Positions 1 through 9,570 of a DNA stretch of 64,000 bases are shown piece by piece (position 1 is the stretch's first letter; the number at the start of each line of letters is the position of its first letter). The translations under genes were made by a program, and so were the position numbers. The notes beneath the pieces are model-generated. The model made no database searches. It was not told where the DNA came from and worked only from the letters and a program-made list of their open reading frames with translations. Source of the stretch: Leptospirales bacterium (lineage in GTDB: Bacteria > Spirochaetota > Leptospiria > Leptospirales > Leptonemataceae). The DNA lies in the NCBI GenBank assembly GCA_019694655.1, contig JAIBBN010000001.1, positions 433,501-497,500 of the forward strand, written 5' to 3'.

Positions 1-449
1 GCAAACAGGGCAATCAAGACGTACTCCAGCGCGCGGTGACGCATCATTCGATAGGGTACAGAGATAGAAAAAAGGATCAGTCCAAACATGAAAGAGAAGG
101 AATAGAAGGCATAGCGCTCCAGCATAAATGGGATCACGCGGACCATAACGAGCATAGCGGCGACGATGCCGCCCAGCAGCGGCAAGAGGAAGTTCCAGGG
201 AATCTCGCGAAGGCCATCAAAAACGATCTTACGGCGCGTTGGCCTGAATATCGCCAACGGCGCCTCGATGGCAAGGAGCGCCTGGCGCAAACCGACGGAA
301 CTGATTGCCTGGATCAGGTGGTCGTAGATGCCGCTGATCAGGGCAATGGTGCCCCCGCTTACGCCAGGTATGATGTCCGCTGTTCCCATCGCCAGACCCT
401 TGCTGGCCAGAATCAATTTTGCGCGAGTGCTGCGGTAGGCCTGTTCCAT
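1..449 (-). CDS. DUF368 membrane protein (PopT-type polyprenyl-phosphate transporter), 3' end outside window
   Basis: Reading the minus strand from an ATG at 449 gives about 149 residues that run off the window start. The N-terminal part contains [17 protein letters not shown], the signature of the DUF368 family, followed by hydrophobic segments ([18 protein letters not shown] and [12 protein letters not shown]). DUF368 proteins have been linked to recycling undecaprenyl phosphate across the cytoplasmic membrane, so a role in cell-envelope lipid-carrier return is the family-based guess. The frame is open upstream of 449 without an ATG, and no clear ribosome binding site is visible, so the start is uncertain. 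It is divergent from the next gene, with about 80 bases between them. Confidence 0.85.
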   Translation of the reverse strand, partial: MEQAYRSTRAKLILASKGLAMGTADIIPGVSGGTIALISGIYDHLIQAISSVGLRQALLAIEAPLAIFRPTRRKIVFDGLREIPWNFLLPLLGGIVAAMLVMVRVIPFMLERYAFYSFSFMFGLILFSISVPYRMMRHRALEYVLIALF

Positions 450-531
450 CGCAGGAAGCGCGGCGGAAAGCGTCGCGGTTGTAAACGAAATTATGAATTG
501 CTTCCGGGCTGGCTGACGCGAAGCCTGCAGT

Positions 532-1611
532 ATGCTCGCTTTTCTGCCTGCGCGTCGGCAAACCCTGCGCCGTCTTCTTACGGCGCTGCTGGCTCTGTGG
601 GCCAGCGCCCTCATTGCCAGCGACTCTGATCCGTTGCCGGACCTGTCGCGGCACGATGTGTTGCCGGAAGATACCGGGCTGCACGCCGACCACTATCCGG
701 CCTCCAACGAGCGGCGCATCGATTTGTTTCGAGCGCATATCGCCAACCTGGGCGGCGGCTATGTTGGCGTTGGCACGGATCAAAACTTCACCTTCATCGC
801 CTGGGCGCGCAGTGAATATGCCTGGCTGATGGACTTCGATTACGTCGCTGTAGACGTAAATCGAATCCATATGTTCTTCATTACGATTTCGCCGCGCTAC
901 GCTGACTTTCGCTCGCTGTGGGAAAAGCGCAATCGCGCCCAATCGCTGCGACTGCTGGAGGCCCGTTTTGGCGGGGAGCCGGACTACCCCCGCATTCGGG
1001 CCGCCTTCCAGGTAGCGCATCGCGGCTCCACGGATGTGCCGGAGCGCATCCGCGATCTGGACTACATGGTCCGTAAGTTCAGTCTCTCTACCTTTGTGAA
1101 TAACCAGGATGACTACAACTATATCCGGGATATGATTCGCGCCGGACGCATCCGCGCCGTTCCAGGCGACCTCAAAGGTGATGTCACCATGCAGGAAATC
1201 GCACGCATCTCGGAGGACCAGGATGCTCCTGTTCGTCTGATATACACCTCCAATGCCGAGGAATACTTCCGCTATCCGGATGCAATGCGACGCAATTTTC
1301 TGGCCTTACCGCACGATGAGCGTGGCTTTGTAATTCGCACTGCGACCTCCGGCGCTAAGTACGTGCTTGGCTATCCCGAGGGTGAAAAGTTTCCCGACGA
1401 CTTTCCCTTTCATTACAATCTGCAAACCATTCCCAGCTTCCGCGCCTGGATGTCTCAGTCGCAGGGCTTCCGCCTGCTGGATATGCTGCGCACCGCGACG
1501 CGCGTATCACGGGGCCTGTCGCTGCTGGACAAGACGCCTGCAGAGCTTGGCTTCTCGCCAGCAGCAGGCGCGGCCCCGGGAGCCAGGCCCGGCGGAGCGC
1601 GCCAGCAATGA
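532..1611 (+). CDS. Exported conserved protein resembling Leptospira LIC_10091
   Basis: 359 residues. Residues 1-29 look like a signal peptide (arginine-rich start, then [15 protein letters not shown]). The mature part has [20 protein letters not shown] followed by a run that resembles the start of a methyltransferase-like fold. I recall this pattern from uncharacterised proteins found in Leptospira and other phyla (LIC_10091 type), but I know no proven activity for them. The tail is rich in Ala, Gly and Pro and looks disordered. The stop overlaps the ATG of the CapA-like gene by four bases, so the two are probably translated together. The function is not assigned; the family name is from memory of motifs, not from a search. 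Confidence 0.6.
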   Translation: MLAFLPARRQTLRRLLTALLALWASALIASDSDPLPDLSRHDVLPEDTGLHADHYPASNERRIDLFRAHIANLGGGYVGVGTDQNFTFIAWARSEYAWLMDFDYVAVDVNRIHMFFITISPRYADFRSLWEKRNRAQSLRLLEARFGGEPDYPRIRAAFQVAHRGSTDVPERIRDLDYMVRKFSLSTFVNNQDDYNYIRDMIRAGRIRAVPGDLKGDVTMQEIARISEDQDAPVRLIYTSNAEEYFRYPDAMRRNFLALPHDERGFVIRTATSGAKYVLGYPEGEKFPDDFPFHYNLQTIPSFRAWMSQSQGFRLLDMLRTATRVSRGLSLLDKTPAELGFSPAAGAAPGARPGGARQQ

Positions 1612-2879
1612 AGTCGCTCCGATCGCGGCCGGGCGCGCTGCTTCTGCTTGCCCTGTGTCTGACGGCGTCGGGGGTCGAGAGCTGCTGGACGCAGCCGCTG
1701 CAGGCCGACGATCAAGAGGACTGGTTGACGATTGCCAACATTGGCGATATCATGTGTCACGATCCGCAACTGGCTGCCGCCTGGGATGCGCAGACTCAGC
1801 AATACAATTTCGACGGCGTCTTTGAACCAATTGCCGCCGAACTCTCCAGCGCCGATTTGACCATTGCCAATCTGGAGACTACGCTGCCCGGCGAACGAAG
1901 GCTCTATTCCGGCTATCCGGAATTTGGTTCGCCCGACGCTCTGCCGGCGGCGGCTAAGCGCGCCGGCGTTGATGTGCTGACGCTGGCCAACAATCATTCC
2001 GTCGACAAAGGGCGCCGCGGGATTTTGCGCACCATTGATGTTGTCGAAGAGCTTGGATTTCGACGACTGGGAACCTATCGCTCGCTCGATGACTGGAACC
2101 AGCATCGCATTTTATGGCTGGAGATCAAGGGCCTGCGTCTGGCGCTGCTCAACTACACCTACGGAACCAACGGCATCCGGGTTCCCGCCGGAGTAGTAGT
2201 GAATCAAATTGAAAACGGCCGGCAGATCGCCGAAGATCTGGAGCTGGCGCGCGGTCAATCGCCCGATGCAATCATTGTCATTTTTCACTATGGCACTGAG
2301 TACATGCGTCTGCCGGACGCCTACCAGCGGCGCTGGACTGATTTTGCGCTGCAGAATGGCGCCGACATTGTGCTCGGCGGACATCCCCATGTTGTGCAGC
2401 CCTATCAGATCACAAGCATCACCGATCGTTTTGGCGAGACGCGCGATCGACTGATCATCTACAGTACAGGCAATTTTGTCAGCAACCAGCAGAAGCGGTA
2501 TACCGACGGCGGCATCATTTTCCGTTTTGCTTTGCAAAAGGGTCCGGTGCGCGCACGCTTTCGGCAAATCAGCTACACTCCAGTCTGGGTCTGGCGCGAT
2601 CGCAGCGGCGGCCGGCTTTCTTATCGAATCCTGCCAGCAGCGCAGTATTTGAATAACGATCAGTCGTTGCGGCTCGATTCCGCCGCCTTGCAGCGCCTGC
2701 GACTTTTTCACAGCGATTTGAGCGCCCACCTGACGGAAAGTCGGGCCCGCGCTGAGAACTACGAGGCTGCGCTCAGCGCCGACGCCTCAGGCGCCGATAT
2801 GTATTTCAATGGCCTGGCGCAAACTGGTGAATCAGGAACTGGCTGCTTCGGCCCTGGCCGATCCTGCGCTGGGCGCTGA
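1608..2879 (+). CDS. CapA-family metallophosphatase-like exported protein
   Basis: 423 residues. A signal sequence with a possible lipobox (LLLALCLTASGVESC) precedes the CapA / poly-gamma-glutamate-capsule domain. Visible family motifs are NIGDIMCHD near the start of the domain, ADLTIANLETTL, LTLANNHSVDKG and IVLGGHPHVVQPYQ, which match the metal-binding blocks of calcineurin-like CapA proteins. In Bacillus, CapA takes part in capsule polymer export; in genomes without the capsule operon the role is unknown, and no capB or capC is present here. It overlaps the upstream gene (ATGA) and its 3' end overlaps the recombinase gene by up to 71 bases. Confidence 0.85.
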   Translation: MKSLRSRPGALLLLALCLTASGVESCWTQPLQADDQEDWLTIANIGDIMCHDPQLAAAWDAQTQQYNFDGVFEPIAAELSSADLTIANLETTLPGERRLYSGYPEFGSPDALPAAAKRAGVDVLTLANNHSVDKGRRGILRTIDVVEELGFRRLGTYRSLDDWNQHRILWLEIKGLRLALLNYTYGTNGIRVPAGVVVNQIENGRQIAEDLELARGQSPDAIIVIFHYGTEYMRLPDAYQRRWTDFALQNGADIVLGGHPHVVQPYQITSITDRFGETRDRLIIYSTGNFVSNQQKRYTDGGIIFRFALQKGPVRARFRQISYTPVWVWRDRSGGRLSYRILPAAQYLNNDQSLRLDSAALQRLRLFHSDLSAHLTESRARAENYEAALSADASGADMYFNGLAQTGESGTGCFGPGRSCAGR

Positions 2880-3855
2880 GTTTGATAGCTTCTACGACTA
2901 TCTGGCGCACGAGCGCGATCTATCAGCCAACACGCAGCGCGCCTATCTGAGCGATCTGGCCGAGTACTTTCGCTACCTGCATCAGGCGGAGCTTTCGCCG
3001 CTGACAGCGGATACGCGCACGCTGCGCGCCTACTTTATGGAACGTAGCGGCGCGACCCTCTCGCGCAGCGCCAGTCACGCTGTAACCGGGGCGAGCGGTG
3101 CGCGGCGGATCTCGGCGCGCTCGCAGGCGCGCAAATTGGCTTCGCTGCGCGCCTACTATGGCTATCTGGAACTGCGCGGGAAGATTCTACGATCTCCGGC
3201 GCGCGACATCCCGGCCCCGCGATTCTTTCGGCCGCTGCCGCAGCCATTGCCCGTCGGCGATATGGAGCGCGTCCTGGCCGAATCGGGGCAGCCGTTGCGG
3301 CCCGAACGACCGCGACTTTCCCGTTTCCTGGCGGCGCGCAATCTTGCCATTGCTGAGTTGCTGTATTCTTGCGGTCTGCGCGTCTCCGAGCTGCTCAATT
3401 TGAATGCGACGACGCTTCGCTCTGCGCCCGAGCAATTCAAAGTACGCGGCAAGGGCGGGCATGAACGCATCGTCTTTGTCGGTCCGCCAGCCCGGCGCGC
3501 ACTTCGCGTTTACATCGCCCAGCGCGAACGCCTGCTGGCCTCCAGCGGCGTCCAGCAACAGGATCGAATGGAGGGAGCGCTCTTCCTCAATTCAAGAGCG
3601 CGTCCGCTGGGCGACCGCGGCCTGCGCTTCTCGCTGCGTCAACTGGGACGACGATTGGCTTTGCGCAAACGCCTCTATCCGCACCGATTCCGTCACAGCT
3701 TTGCTACCGACTTGCTCAACAGCGGCGCTGATATCCGTGCAGTGCAGGAGCTGCTGGGACATGCGTCGCTTTCTACCACCCAGATCTATACGGCTGTATC
3801 GAAAGAGCGCCTGCGCGAAATTCACCGCAATTGCCACCCACACGGAAAGCGCTAG
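2809..3855 (+). CDS. Tyrosine recombinase, XerC/XerD-like
   Basis: 348 residues, longer than usual XerC/D (about 300). The N-terminal core-binding domain is at about 25-135 and the catalytic domain at about 150-345. All active-site residues are visible: R191 (CGLRVSELLNL), K215 (VRGKGGHER), H292 and R295 (PHRFRHSFATDLL), H318 (LLGHASLSTTQ) and Y327 (IYTAV). About 20 extra residues rich in Ser, Ala and Arg (roughly 80-103) are inserted in the DNA-binding domain. Chromosome dimer resolution at dif is the usual job, and a Xer gene next to hslVU is a known arrangement in Firmicutes. The ATG at 2809 lies inside the CapA-like gene; a GTG at 2827 is an alternative start. XerC versus XerD cannot be decided from the sequence alone. 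Confidence 0.9.
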   Translation: MAWRKLVNQELAASALADPALGAEFDSFYDYLAHERDLSANTQRAYLSDLAEYFRYLHQAELSPLTADTRTLRAYFMERSGATLSRSASHAVTGASGARRISARSQARKLASLRAYYGYLELRGKILRSPARDIPAPRFFRPLPQPLPVGDMERVLAESGQPLRPERPRLSRFLAARNLAIAELLYSCGLRVSELLNLNATTLRSAPEQFKVRGKGGHERIVFVGPPARRALRVYIAQRERLLASSGVQQQDRMEGALFLNSRARPLGDRGLRFSLRQLGRRLALRKRLYPHRFRHSFATDLLNSGADIRAVQELLGHASLSTTQIYTAVSKERLREIHRNCHPHGKR

Positions 3856-4286
3856 TCAAGCGCCCGTGGATTTACAACGTCTGGGACCGGATCGCAATTC
3901 AGCGCCGGACCCGAAGGCAGCAGACGCGCTGCCAGTGCAGTGAGCGTGGCCAGCGAGCAGGGCTTGGCGACAAAGGCCGCACAACCAAGAAGCCGCGCCC
4001 GTTCACGATCCTGACTCTGGTTGCGGGCAGTTACAAAGACCAGCGGCGTGCTGTCCTGGCCGGGCAGCGATCGAAGCCTTACAGCCAGATCCAGACCGCT
4101 CATATCTGGAAGCATGATGTCCAGGAAAATCAGGTCCGGCGGATTTTGCCTGGCTGACTGCAGGGCAGCAGCGGCCGTCCCTGCGGCCTCGGCCGTCACC
4201 TGCTGCGCTTCCAGCGCTTCACTCAGCGCCTCGCATAGGGCTCGCGCCACTGCCGATTGGTCCTCTACTACCAGGATTCGTTTCAT
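3852..4286 (-). CDS. Single-domain response regulator
   Basis: 144 residues from the ATG at 4286 ([10 protein letters not shown]); the open frame continues upstream, but the receiver fold begins exactly here. Acidic pocket E8-D9, phospho-acceptor D56 (LIFLDIMLP), the T/A switch in FVTARN and the conserved lysine in AFVAKP are all present, so it should be phosphorylatable. There is no output domain, only a short tail. It sits on the opposite strand between the recombinase and hslV; its stop overlaps the recombinase stop. No histidine kinase is nearby, so the partner is unknown. A CheY-like or phosphorelay role is possible. Confidence 0.88.
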   Translation of the reverse strand: MKRILVVEDQSAVARALCEALSEALEAQQVTAEAAGTAAAALQSARQNPPDLIFLDIMLPDMSGLDLAVRLRSLPGQDSTPLVFVTARNQSQDRERARLLGCAAFVAKPCSLATLTALAARLLPSGPALNCDPVPDVVNPRALD

Positions 4287-4418
4287 CGACGGCGTCCGCG
4301 GTCGTGGGACCGGTTCGTTATTGGACGGAGCTGGCCGGCGCTTGCCTGGCGGAATGCGTCCTGCCGGGAAAAAAACTGTCTGTCGGGGGGCCATCCCGGC
4401 AGCCTGGCATCCAGATCG

Positions 4419-4961
4419 ATGAAGCGACCGGAATTCCATTCGACTACAATCCTGGCAGTACAGCGCAACGGCCTGACAGCAATGGGCGGAGACGGCCAGG
4501 TCAGCATGGGCCAGACCGTGATGAAAGCCGGGGCGAAAAAGGTTCGGCGTCTAGCGCAGCGTGATATCCTCACTGGCTTTGCCGGAGCTACGGCCGATGC
4601 CTTCACACTGCTGGAACTATTTGAGAAAAAGGTGGAGCAATACCAGGGCGCCTTGAGTCGTTCAGCGGTGGAGCTGGCCCGCGACTGGCGCACAGATCGC
4701 ATGTTGCGTCGACTGGAGGCCCTGCTGGTCGTGGCCGACCGCCAGGAGATGTTTTTAATCTCCGGAACCGGCGACGTTGTAGCGCCGGACGACGGCATTC
4801 TGGCAATCGGCTCTGGCGGCAACTATGCGCTATCGGCGGCCCGGGCCCTGGCGCGCTGCACTGAGCTGGACGCCCGGCGCATTGTCGAAGAATCGATGCG
4901 GATTGCCGGAGAGATTTGCGTCTACACCAACGGCAACATTACGCTGGAGACGCTCAGCTGA
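4419..4961 (+). CDS. hslV: ATP-dependent protease peptidase subunit HslV
   Basis: 180 residues. HslV is the threonine protease of the HslUV (ClpQY) cytoplasmic complex. A short propeptide (MKRPEFHS) precedes TTILAV, and the N-terminal Thr exposed by processing (T9) is the nucleophile. [16 protein letters not shown] and [14 protein letters not shown] match family blocks. The ATG at 4419 is chosen because it places the catalytic Thr at the expected distance; the upstream open frame has no family similarity. The stop TGA shares its last base with the hslU ATG, so translation is coupled. Confidence 0.95.
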   Translation: MKRPEFHSTTILAVQRNGLTAMGGDGQVSMGQTVMKAGAKKVRRLAQRDILTGFAGATADAFTLLELFEKKVEQYQGALSRSAVELARDWRTDRMLRRLEALLVVADRQEMFLISGTGDVVAPDDGILAIGSGGNYALSAARALARCTELDARRIVEESMRIAGEICVYTNGNITLETLS

Positions 4962-6484
4962 TGGACGAAATGCAACCAACAGGCGCCATGGCGATGACAA
5001 CGGCGCGCGATTTTGACGCCAGCGCTTCGATACGGTTGGTAGAAGAGATGAGTCCGCGCCAGATTGTCGCTGAGCTGGATCGCTATATCGTCGGTCAACA
5101 GGCTGCCAAGCGCGCCGTGGCCCTCGCTGTGCGCAATCGAGTGCGTCGCCGTCTGGCCAGCGAGGACTTGCGCGACGAAATCTATCCAAAGAACATCTTG
5201 ATGATTGGCCCTACGGGGTGCGGCAAAACGGAGATCGCGCGTCGTCTGGCGAGACTGACGGGCGCGCCTTTTCTGAAAGTCGAGGCAACGAAGTACACTG
5301 AAGTCGGCTACGTTGGCCGCGATGTTGAATCGATGGTGCGCGATCTGGTGGCCAGCGCCGTCAACCTGGTCCGCAAGGAATATCGCGAGCGCGTAAAGGA
5401 GCAGGCGGCGGCTGGCGCCCGCGAGCGTCTGCTGGACTTGCTTTTACCGTCAAGTCGCAGCAACGAGGCGCGACCGCAGGGGGCCGCGCCGGATTTGTTG
5501 CGGACGCTTTCCGGACTGTCGCAGGTCGGAGCGCAAGCCAACGCCGGGCTCAAGGCCGACGCGCCGCGCGATCCGGCCGAAGAGGAGCGCAGATTGCAGG
5601 CGCGTGATTTGATGGCGCGGAAGCTGGATGCCGGCGAGCTGGAAGAGCGCGAGGTCGAGCTGGAAACGCAGAGCGCAGCGCTGCCAATGGTGCAGGTGCT
5701 ATCCGGCGGACCAAATATGGAAGATCTGGATATGCAGGTCCAGAACATGCTGGGCGATTTGTTGCCGCGGAAAAGCAAACGGCGCCGGCTTTCGATTCAC
5801 GATGCGCGTCGCGTCCTGATCGAAGAAGAATTGGATCGTCTGGTGGACGCTGACAAAGTACAGAGCGAAGCGATTCGCCGCAGCGAACAGATGGGCGTCA
5901 TCTTCATTGACGAAATGGACAAGATCTGTGGTCGCAGCCAGATGCATGCTGGCGCCGACGTCTCTCGCGAAGGCGTGCAGCGCGATCTGCTGCCCATTGT
6001 CGAGGGGGCCACTGTGAATACTCGCCAGGGGCCGATCAAGACGGATCATATTCTGTTTATTGCCGCCGGCGCATTTCACAGCGCCAAGCCCAGCGATCTG
6101 ATTCCCGAGTTGCAGGGTCGATTTCCGATTCGCGTAGAGCTGGAAAAGCTGAGCGAATCGGATTTTCGCCAGATCCTAACCGGTCCGCGCAATTCTCTAA
6201 CTCGCCAGGCCCAGGCCTTGCTGTCCGTCGATGGAGTCGTACTGGACTTCTGCGAAGATGGTCTGGATGAAATTGCCGCCTTTGCTTTTCGGGTCAATGA
6301 GACCACGGAAAACATCGGCGCGCGCCGACTGCACACGATTATGGAGCGGCTGCTGGAAGAGGTTTCCTTCGACGCCCCCGAGCTCAACGAGGACCAGAAG
6401 AGGGTGCGCATCGACAGGGCATTTGTACAGCTGCGGTTGAAGGAAGTCGTGGAAAATCAGGATCTGTCGCGCTACATTCTCTAG
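4961..6484 (+). CDS. hslU: ATP-dependent protease ATPase subunit HslU
   Basis: 507 residues, longer than E. coli HslU (443). AAA+ unfoldase that feeds substrates to HslV. Seen: [15 protein letters not shown], Walker A GPTGCGKT (about 83-90), the pore-loop region [20 protein letters not shown], Walker [10 protein letters not shown], the GAFH sensor segment and the C-terminal DLSRYIL tail used to activate HslV. The extra length lies in the I-domain (about 150-270), which contains a low-complexity Arg/Ala/Pro stretch around [13 protein letters not shown]. The start at 4961 overlaps the hslV stop by one base; an ATG further upstream inside hslV is less likely. Confidence 0.96.
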   Translation: MDEMQPTGAMAMTTARDFDASASIRLVEEMSPRQIVAELDRYIVGQQAAKRAVALAVRNRVRRRLASEDLRDEIYPKNILMIGPTGCGKTEIARRLARLTGAPFLKVEATKYTEVGYVGRDVESMVRDLVASAVNLVRKEYRERVKEQAAAGARERLLDLLLPSSRSNEARPQGAAPDLLRTLSGLSQVGAQANAGLKADAPRDPAEEERRLQARDLMARKLDAGELEEREVELETQSAALPMVQVLSGGPNMEDLDMQVQNMLGDLLPRKSKRRRLSIHDARRVLIEEELDRLVDADKVQSEAIRRSEQMGVIFIDEMDKICGRSQMHAGADVSREGVQRDLLPIVEGATVNTRQGPIKTDHILFIAAGAFHSAKPSDLIPELQGRFPIRVELEKLSESDFRQILTGPRNSLTRQAQALLSVDGVVLDFCEDGLDEIAAFAFRVNETTENIGARRLHTIMERLLEEVSFDAPELNEDQKRVRIDRAFVQLRLKEVVENQDLSRYIL

Positions 6485-6609
6485 CGCTGGAGCGTACTCA
6501 TCTGAATCCAGAAGAGATCAAGGGCAGCCAGCAGAACGCCGAGGGCGACTCCGCCGCTGCATCCGCCAGCTCGAATGTCGGATCTTCCGGAGATATAACT
6601 TCGGATCGA

Positions 6610-7716
6610 TTGCTGCATCTGGTGGAAAAATGGGGCCGCCGCCTGGCCCCCCGATCCGAACCGCGCGAGGTTACTTTCCCCAGTACGGAATCGCGCTTTT
6701 CTCCGGTTCTATTCCTGCTCAAATTGCTGCCCTATCTCTGTGTCGTTGGTTTTGGAGCTTCGATTTTCTTTGACTTCAGTTTTGCACTGCAACTTCCATG
6801 GCGCGGCGAAATCTTGCAGCTGGAACGAATTGTCCGCACGCTTTGTGTTACCGGCCTCGTAGGTTACGGTACCAACTGGCTGGCGATTAAGATGCTGTTC
6901 TATCCTCGCAAAAAGCGACCGCTGCTTGGCCAGGGGCTGATTCCTTCGCGCAAGAATCAGATTGTCATTCGTCTGGGCGAGCAGATCAGCAAAGAGATCA
7001 TCAATTCGGAGCTGATAGTCGATCAAATCCGCAAGAGCGGCATGGTGTCGAAGCATCGCGAACGCATTACTGATTCGCTGCGGAGCCTGCTGCGAAATCC
7101 GGAATTTCGATCGGATATCATGGAAGTTTCGCAGCACTATATCAATGAATTCCTGCGTTCGCCAGAATTTCAACAACGGGTTCGGGATTTCGTCAAGGGG
7201 ATTGATTTCGAGAATGTCGGTTTTGTTGAAGGCGGCATCTTGCGCGTCTACAAGATGCTGACCGGGGATCAGGACATCTCCTCGCGTTTGCAGGATGTGA
7301 TTGGCGGTCTCTCATTTCGCATGGACAAGTATGAGGAGCGGCTGTTCAACTACCTGCACTCTCTTCCCGATGCAATGGAAGAGCAAAGTCATGTGATCGA
7401 AGACTATGCGCTCAATGCGGTTATGTTTTTGATTGAACAGATCAACGTTCAGGAAGTCATCATCGACAATTTGCAACGCTTCGACGAGGTTCGGCTGGAG
7501 CGGCTGCTCTGGCGCTCGACAAGCGATCAACTACAGTACATCCAGTATCTGGGTTGTTTTCTCGGCTTGCTGGGCGCAGTTTTTGTCTGGATGCCGGTGG
7601 AGTCGATCGTTGGCTTTACAATACTGGGCGCTCTGGTTTACGGCCTGGATACGATGATTCTGCGAATGCGTGAAAAACGAGGGAGCAGGTCCGGCATACA
7701 GCAAAGCGATCGCTAG
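6610..7716 (+). CDS. DUF445 family membrane protein
   Basis: 368 residues. There are membrane segments at about 35-57 and 72-92 (ending in the family block GLVGYGTNWLAIKMLFYP) and two more near the C-terminus (YLGCFLGLLGAVFVWM and IVGFTILGALVYGL), with a long helical middle. This matches DUF445 (B. subtilis YheB type), a family with no firmly established biochemical role. The first available start is a TTG at 6610 with a GGAG 17 bases upstream, a long spacing, so the true start could be a non-standard codon upstream; the frame stays open back into hslU. The 125 bases after hslU hold no other gene. Confidence 0.8.
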   Translation: MLHLVEKWGRRLAPRSEPREVTFPSTESRFSPVLFLLKLLPYLCVVGFGASIFFDFSFALQLPWRGEILQLERIVRTLCVTGLVGYGTNWLAIKMLFYPRKKRPLLGQGLIPSRKNQIVIRLGEQISKEIINSELIVDQIRKSGMVSKHRERITDSLRSLLRNPEFRSDIMEVSQHYINEFLRSPEFQQRVRDFVKGIDFENVGFVEGGILRVYKMLTGDQDISSRLQDVIGGLSFRMDKYEERLFNYLHSLPDAMEEQSHVIEDYALNAVMFLIEQINVQEVIIDNLQRFDEVRLERLLWRSTSDQLQYIQYLGCFLGLLGAVFVWMPVESIVGFTILGALVYGLDTMILRMREKRGSRSGIQQSDR

Positions 7717-7780
7717 CGCGGTTCGCGAGTCTTTGCGCGGAGTTCTAATCTGGGTTCGTCGCGGCGCGCTGGCTAAGCCG

Positions 7781-8524
7781 TCAATTCCGGTCGTCTGGAG
7801 GCTCTTCCCCGGCGGCCTCGGCCGGCCCCCTGGCGCCGGCAGCGCCGGGTAAGAGAAAGCCAAGAACCAGTCGAATTGCCTCGCCGATGGAATCAGGCAA
7901 GCGCGCGCCCTGACCTTCCACTCTCTGCTGGTACTTTTTGAAAGATAGTCGGTGCCGCGAACTCTTGCCGAGTGCGTCAAAAATCTCCCAGAGCTTGGGC
8001 TTCATTCTTTGTATTAATTCCGGTCGCTCTGTAAGATCAATTTGCAATGGTCGCAGCAGGCGTGCATTGACTGCGCGACTGATGCTCCGATAGAAAGCAA
8101 AAGCCAGGAGTTGATCGGACTCGGCGTTTTCTAATTCTATTTCGCGCCGCAAATGCGCGAGGTTTAGCCAATCTATGAATTCGACTTTGTAAGCTAGCGG
8201 CGCATGAAGGTCGGCAATGCCTTCAAAGACGGCGGTCTGCAGCTCCTTGCAGGTCGGACAGTTGTCGGGACAATGGATTTCGCCGTGTATAGGGCAGGAA
8301 TAGTAGAGAACGCAATCGACGTCCGACTGGGGTAGAGACTGGCCAAAGTTGAGTGAACCAACGAAGTCAAAGGCGGCTTCAATGCCCGTCGCCCGGAGAC
8401 GCAGCGCCAGCCGGCGAAACTCCTTGATTCTACTTCGCGATTCGTCGGTCTCCAACCTTCGAAAGTACAGTTTGACTCGATTGAACTCCTGGACGACGGC
8501 GTGGTCGCCAAACGGCGGCTTCAT
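7781..8524 (-). CDS. Pol-beta-fold nucleotidyltransferase-like protein with Cys-rich insertion
   Basis: 247 residues. Residues around 55-75 (VGSLNFGQSLPQSDVDCVLYY) give the G-S-x(n)-D-x-D pattern of minimal nucleotidyltransferases, with two acidic metal ligands in SDVD. Directly after comes a loop SCPIHGEIHCPDNCPTC with four cysteines and two histidines, which could bind zinc. The rest is helical. Proteins of this fold transfer nucleotides to proteins, antibiotics or RNA; the substrate cannot be told here. Its ATG overlaps the stop of the metallophosphoesterase gene by four bases, making it the last gene of a three-gene chain. The third catalytic acid was not located with certainty. Confidence 0.65.
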   Translation of the reverse strand: MKPPFGDHAVVQEFNRVKLYFRRLETDESRSRIKEFRRLALRLRATGIEAAFDFVGSLNFGQSLPQSDVDCVLYYSCPIHGEIHCPDNCPTCKELQTAVFEGIADLHAPLAYKVEFIDWLNLAHLRREIELENAESDQLLAFAFYRSISRAVNARLLRPLQIDLTERPELIQRMKPKLWEIFDALGKSSRHRLSFKKYQQRVEGQGARLPDSIGEAIRLVLGFLLPGAAGARGPAEAAGEEPPDDRN

Positions 8525-9570
8525 TGAATGGCGGCGCCTGACGCGTCCCTCACAAAGCCGGATAGATCAAGATGGCAGTACTCTGCATTCTCAGTGCAAA
8601 CCGTTCCCTGCAGTCGATCTTCAATTCGAGAGACCCTCAACAATTCAAAGTGGCGATCCTCGGCCAGTCGCATAATTCCGACGTTCTGAACAAATCGATC
8701 GTCCATTTGAAGTTCGGCATAGACGCCGCCTGGCTGCCAGCCATAGGGAGAGTCAACGCCGCCAAAATTAGATGGATTCAGCAGCAGAGAGCCATTGCGC
8801 AGGCACACTCCGTAGTCTTCATGGACATGGCCTGAGACGACAAGGGCGGGCGCATTTTGATCCAGGTAATTGCGAATGCCAAGCGATCCGACATGGCCAA
8901 ACATTGGAACCCGGTCGAAATATCCGTAAGCAGGATTGTGAATTGCTAGAATATCCGGGCGGATTTCCTCAAAAAAGTCCTGCGGCTCCGAATAGAGCCG
9001 GCCCTCTTCCTGGCTCTCGTGGTATACTACTGCCAGCTTCTCCGGAATGCCCGGCGTTGCAATAGGCGCTCCGCCATAGCCGGCCAATACCAAACCACGA
9101 ATTTCACGACGCTGCTGATGTAAGTCCCGATCTCGCAGCGAAGTATAGCGCAAGTCAATGTCGTAGTTACCCGGAAGCACGAGCGCTGGTGCATGACTGA
9201 ATTTAACAATGAGCTCCTCTATGGTTTCGTATTTCTCCTTCATGTTTTTTGCGGCCTTCTCAAAAAGGCGCCGATAATCTGTAGCCTTTTGCTCGAGATG
9301 GGAATCCGCCTTGTTGTCTTCGCCGTACTTTTCCGGAAACCGAAGGATATCTGTTGCTAGATCGAAGGGGGCTATTTTTACCTTTAGCCGTCTGGCAAGA
9401 TTCCAGAAGTCCTCCTGCAAGCAGACAAATTCATACAGTTTGTCTTCGTCGTAGAATGCTCGATAGAGAATGTCGCCGGAGAGCAAATAAAGATCCGCCT
9501 CCGTGGTGCTGAGGAGCACTCGCAATTCGCGGAGTGCGTCATGAATGTCTGTAAGATATATGACCTTCAT
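8521..9570 (-). CDS. Calcineurin-like metallophosphoesterase
   Basis: 349 residues. Metallophosphoesterase motifs in order: D-x-H in YLTDIHD (8-10), LSGDIL, PGNYD (a variant of GNHD with Tyr in place of His), a later His in AIHNPAYG and SGHVHED. A helical insertion of about 100 residues (roughly 45-130, with many Lys and Glu) separates the first two blocks from the GNYD block. Substrates of the family include phosphoproteins, nucleotides and nucleic acids; none is indicated. It lies in the middle of the leftward chain, overlapping the glycosyltransferase stop and the nucleotidyltransferase start by four bases each. Confidence 0.85.
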   Translation of the reverse strand: MKVIYLTDIHDALRELRVLLSTTEADLYLLSGDILYRAFYDEDKLYEFVCLQEDFWNLARRLKVKIAPFDLATDILRFPEKYGEDNKADSHLEQKATDYRRLFEKAAKNMKEKYETIEELIVKFSHAPALVLPGNYDIDLRYTSLRDRDLHQQRREIRGLVLAGYGGAPIATPGIPEKLAVVYHESQEEGRLYSEPQDFFEEIRPDILAIHNPAYGYFDRVPMFGHVGSLGIRNYLDQNAPALVVSGHVHEDYGVCLRNGSLLLNPSNFGGVDSPYGWQPGGVYAELQMDDRFVQNVGIMRLAEDRHFELLRVSRIEDRLQGTVCTENAEYCHLDLSGFVRDASGAAIQ

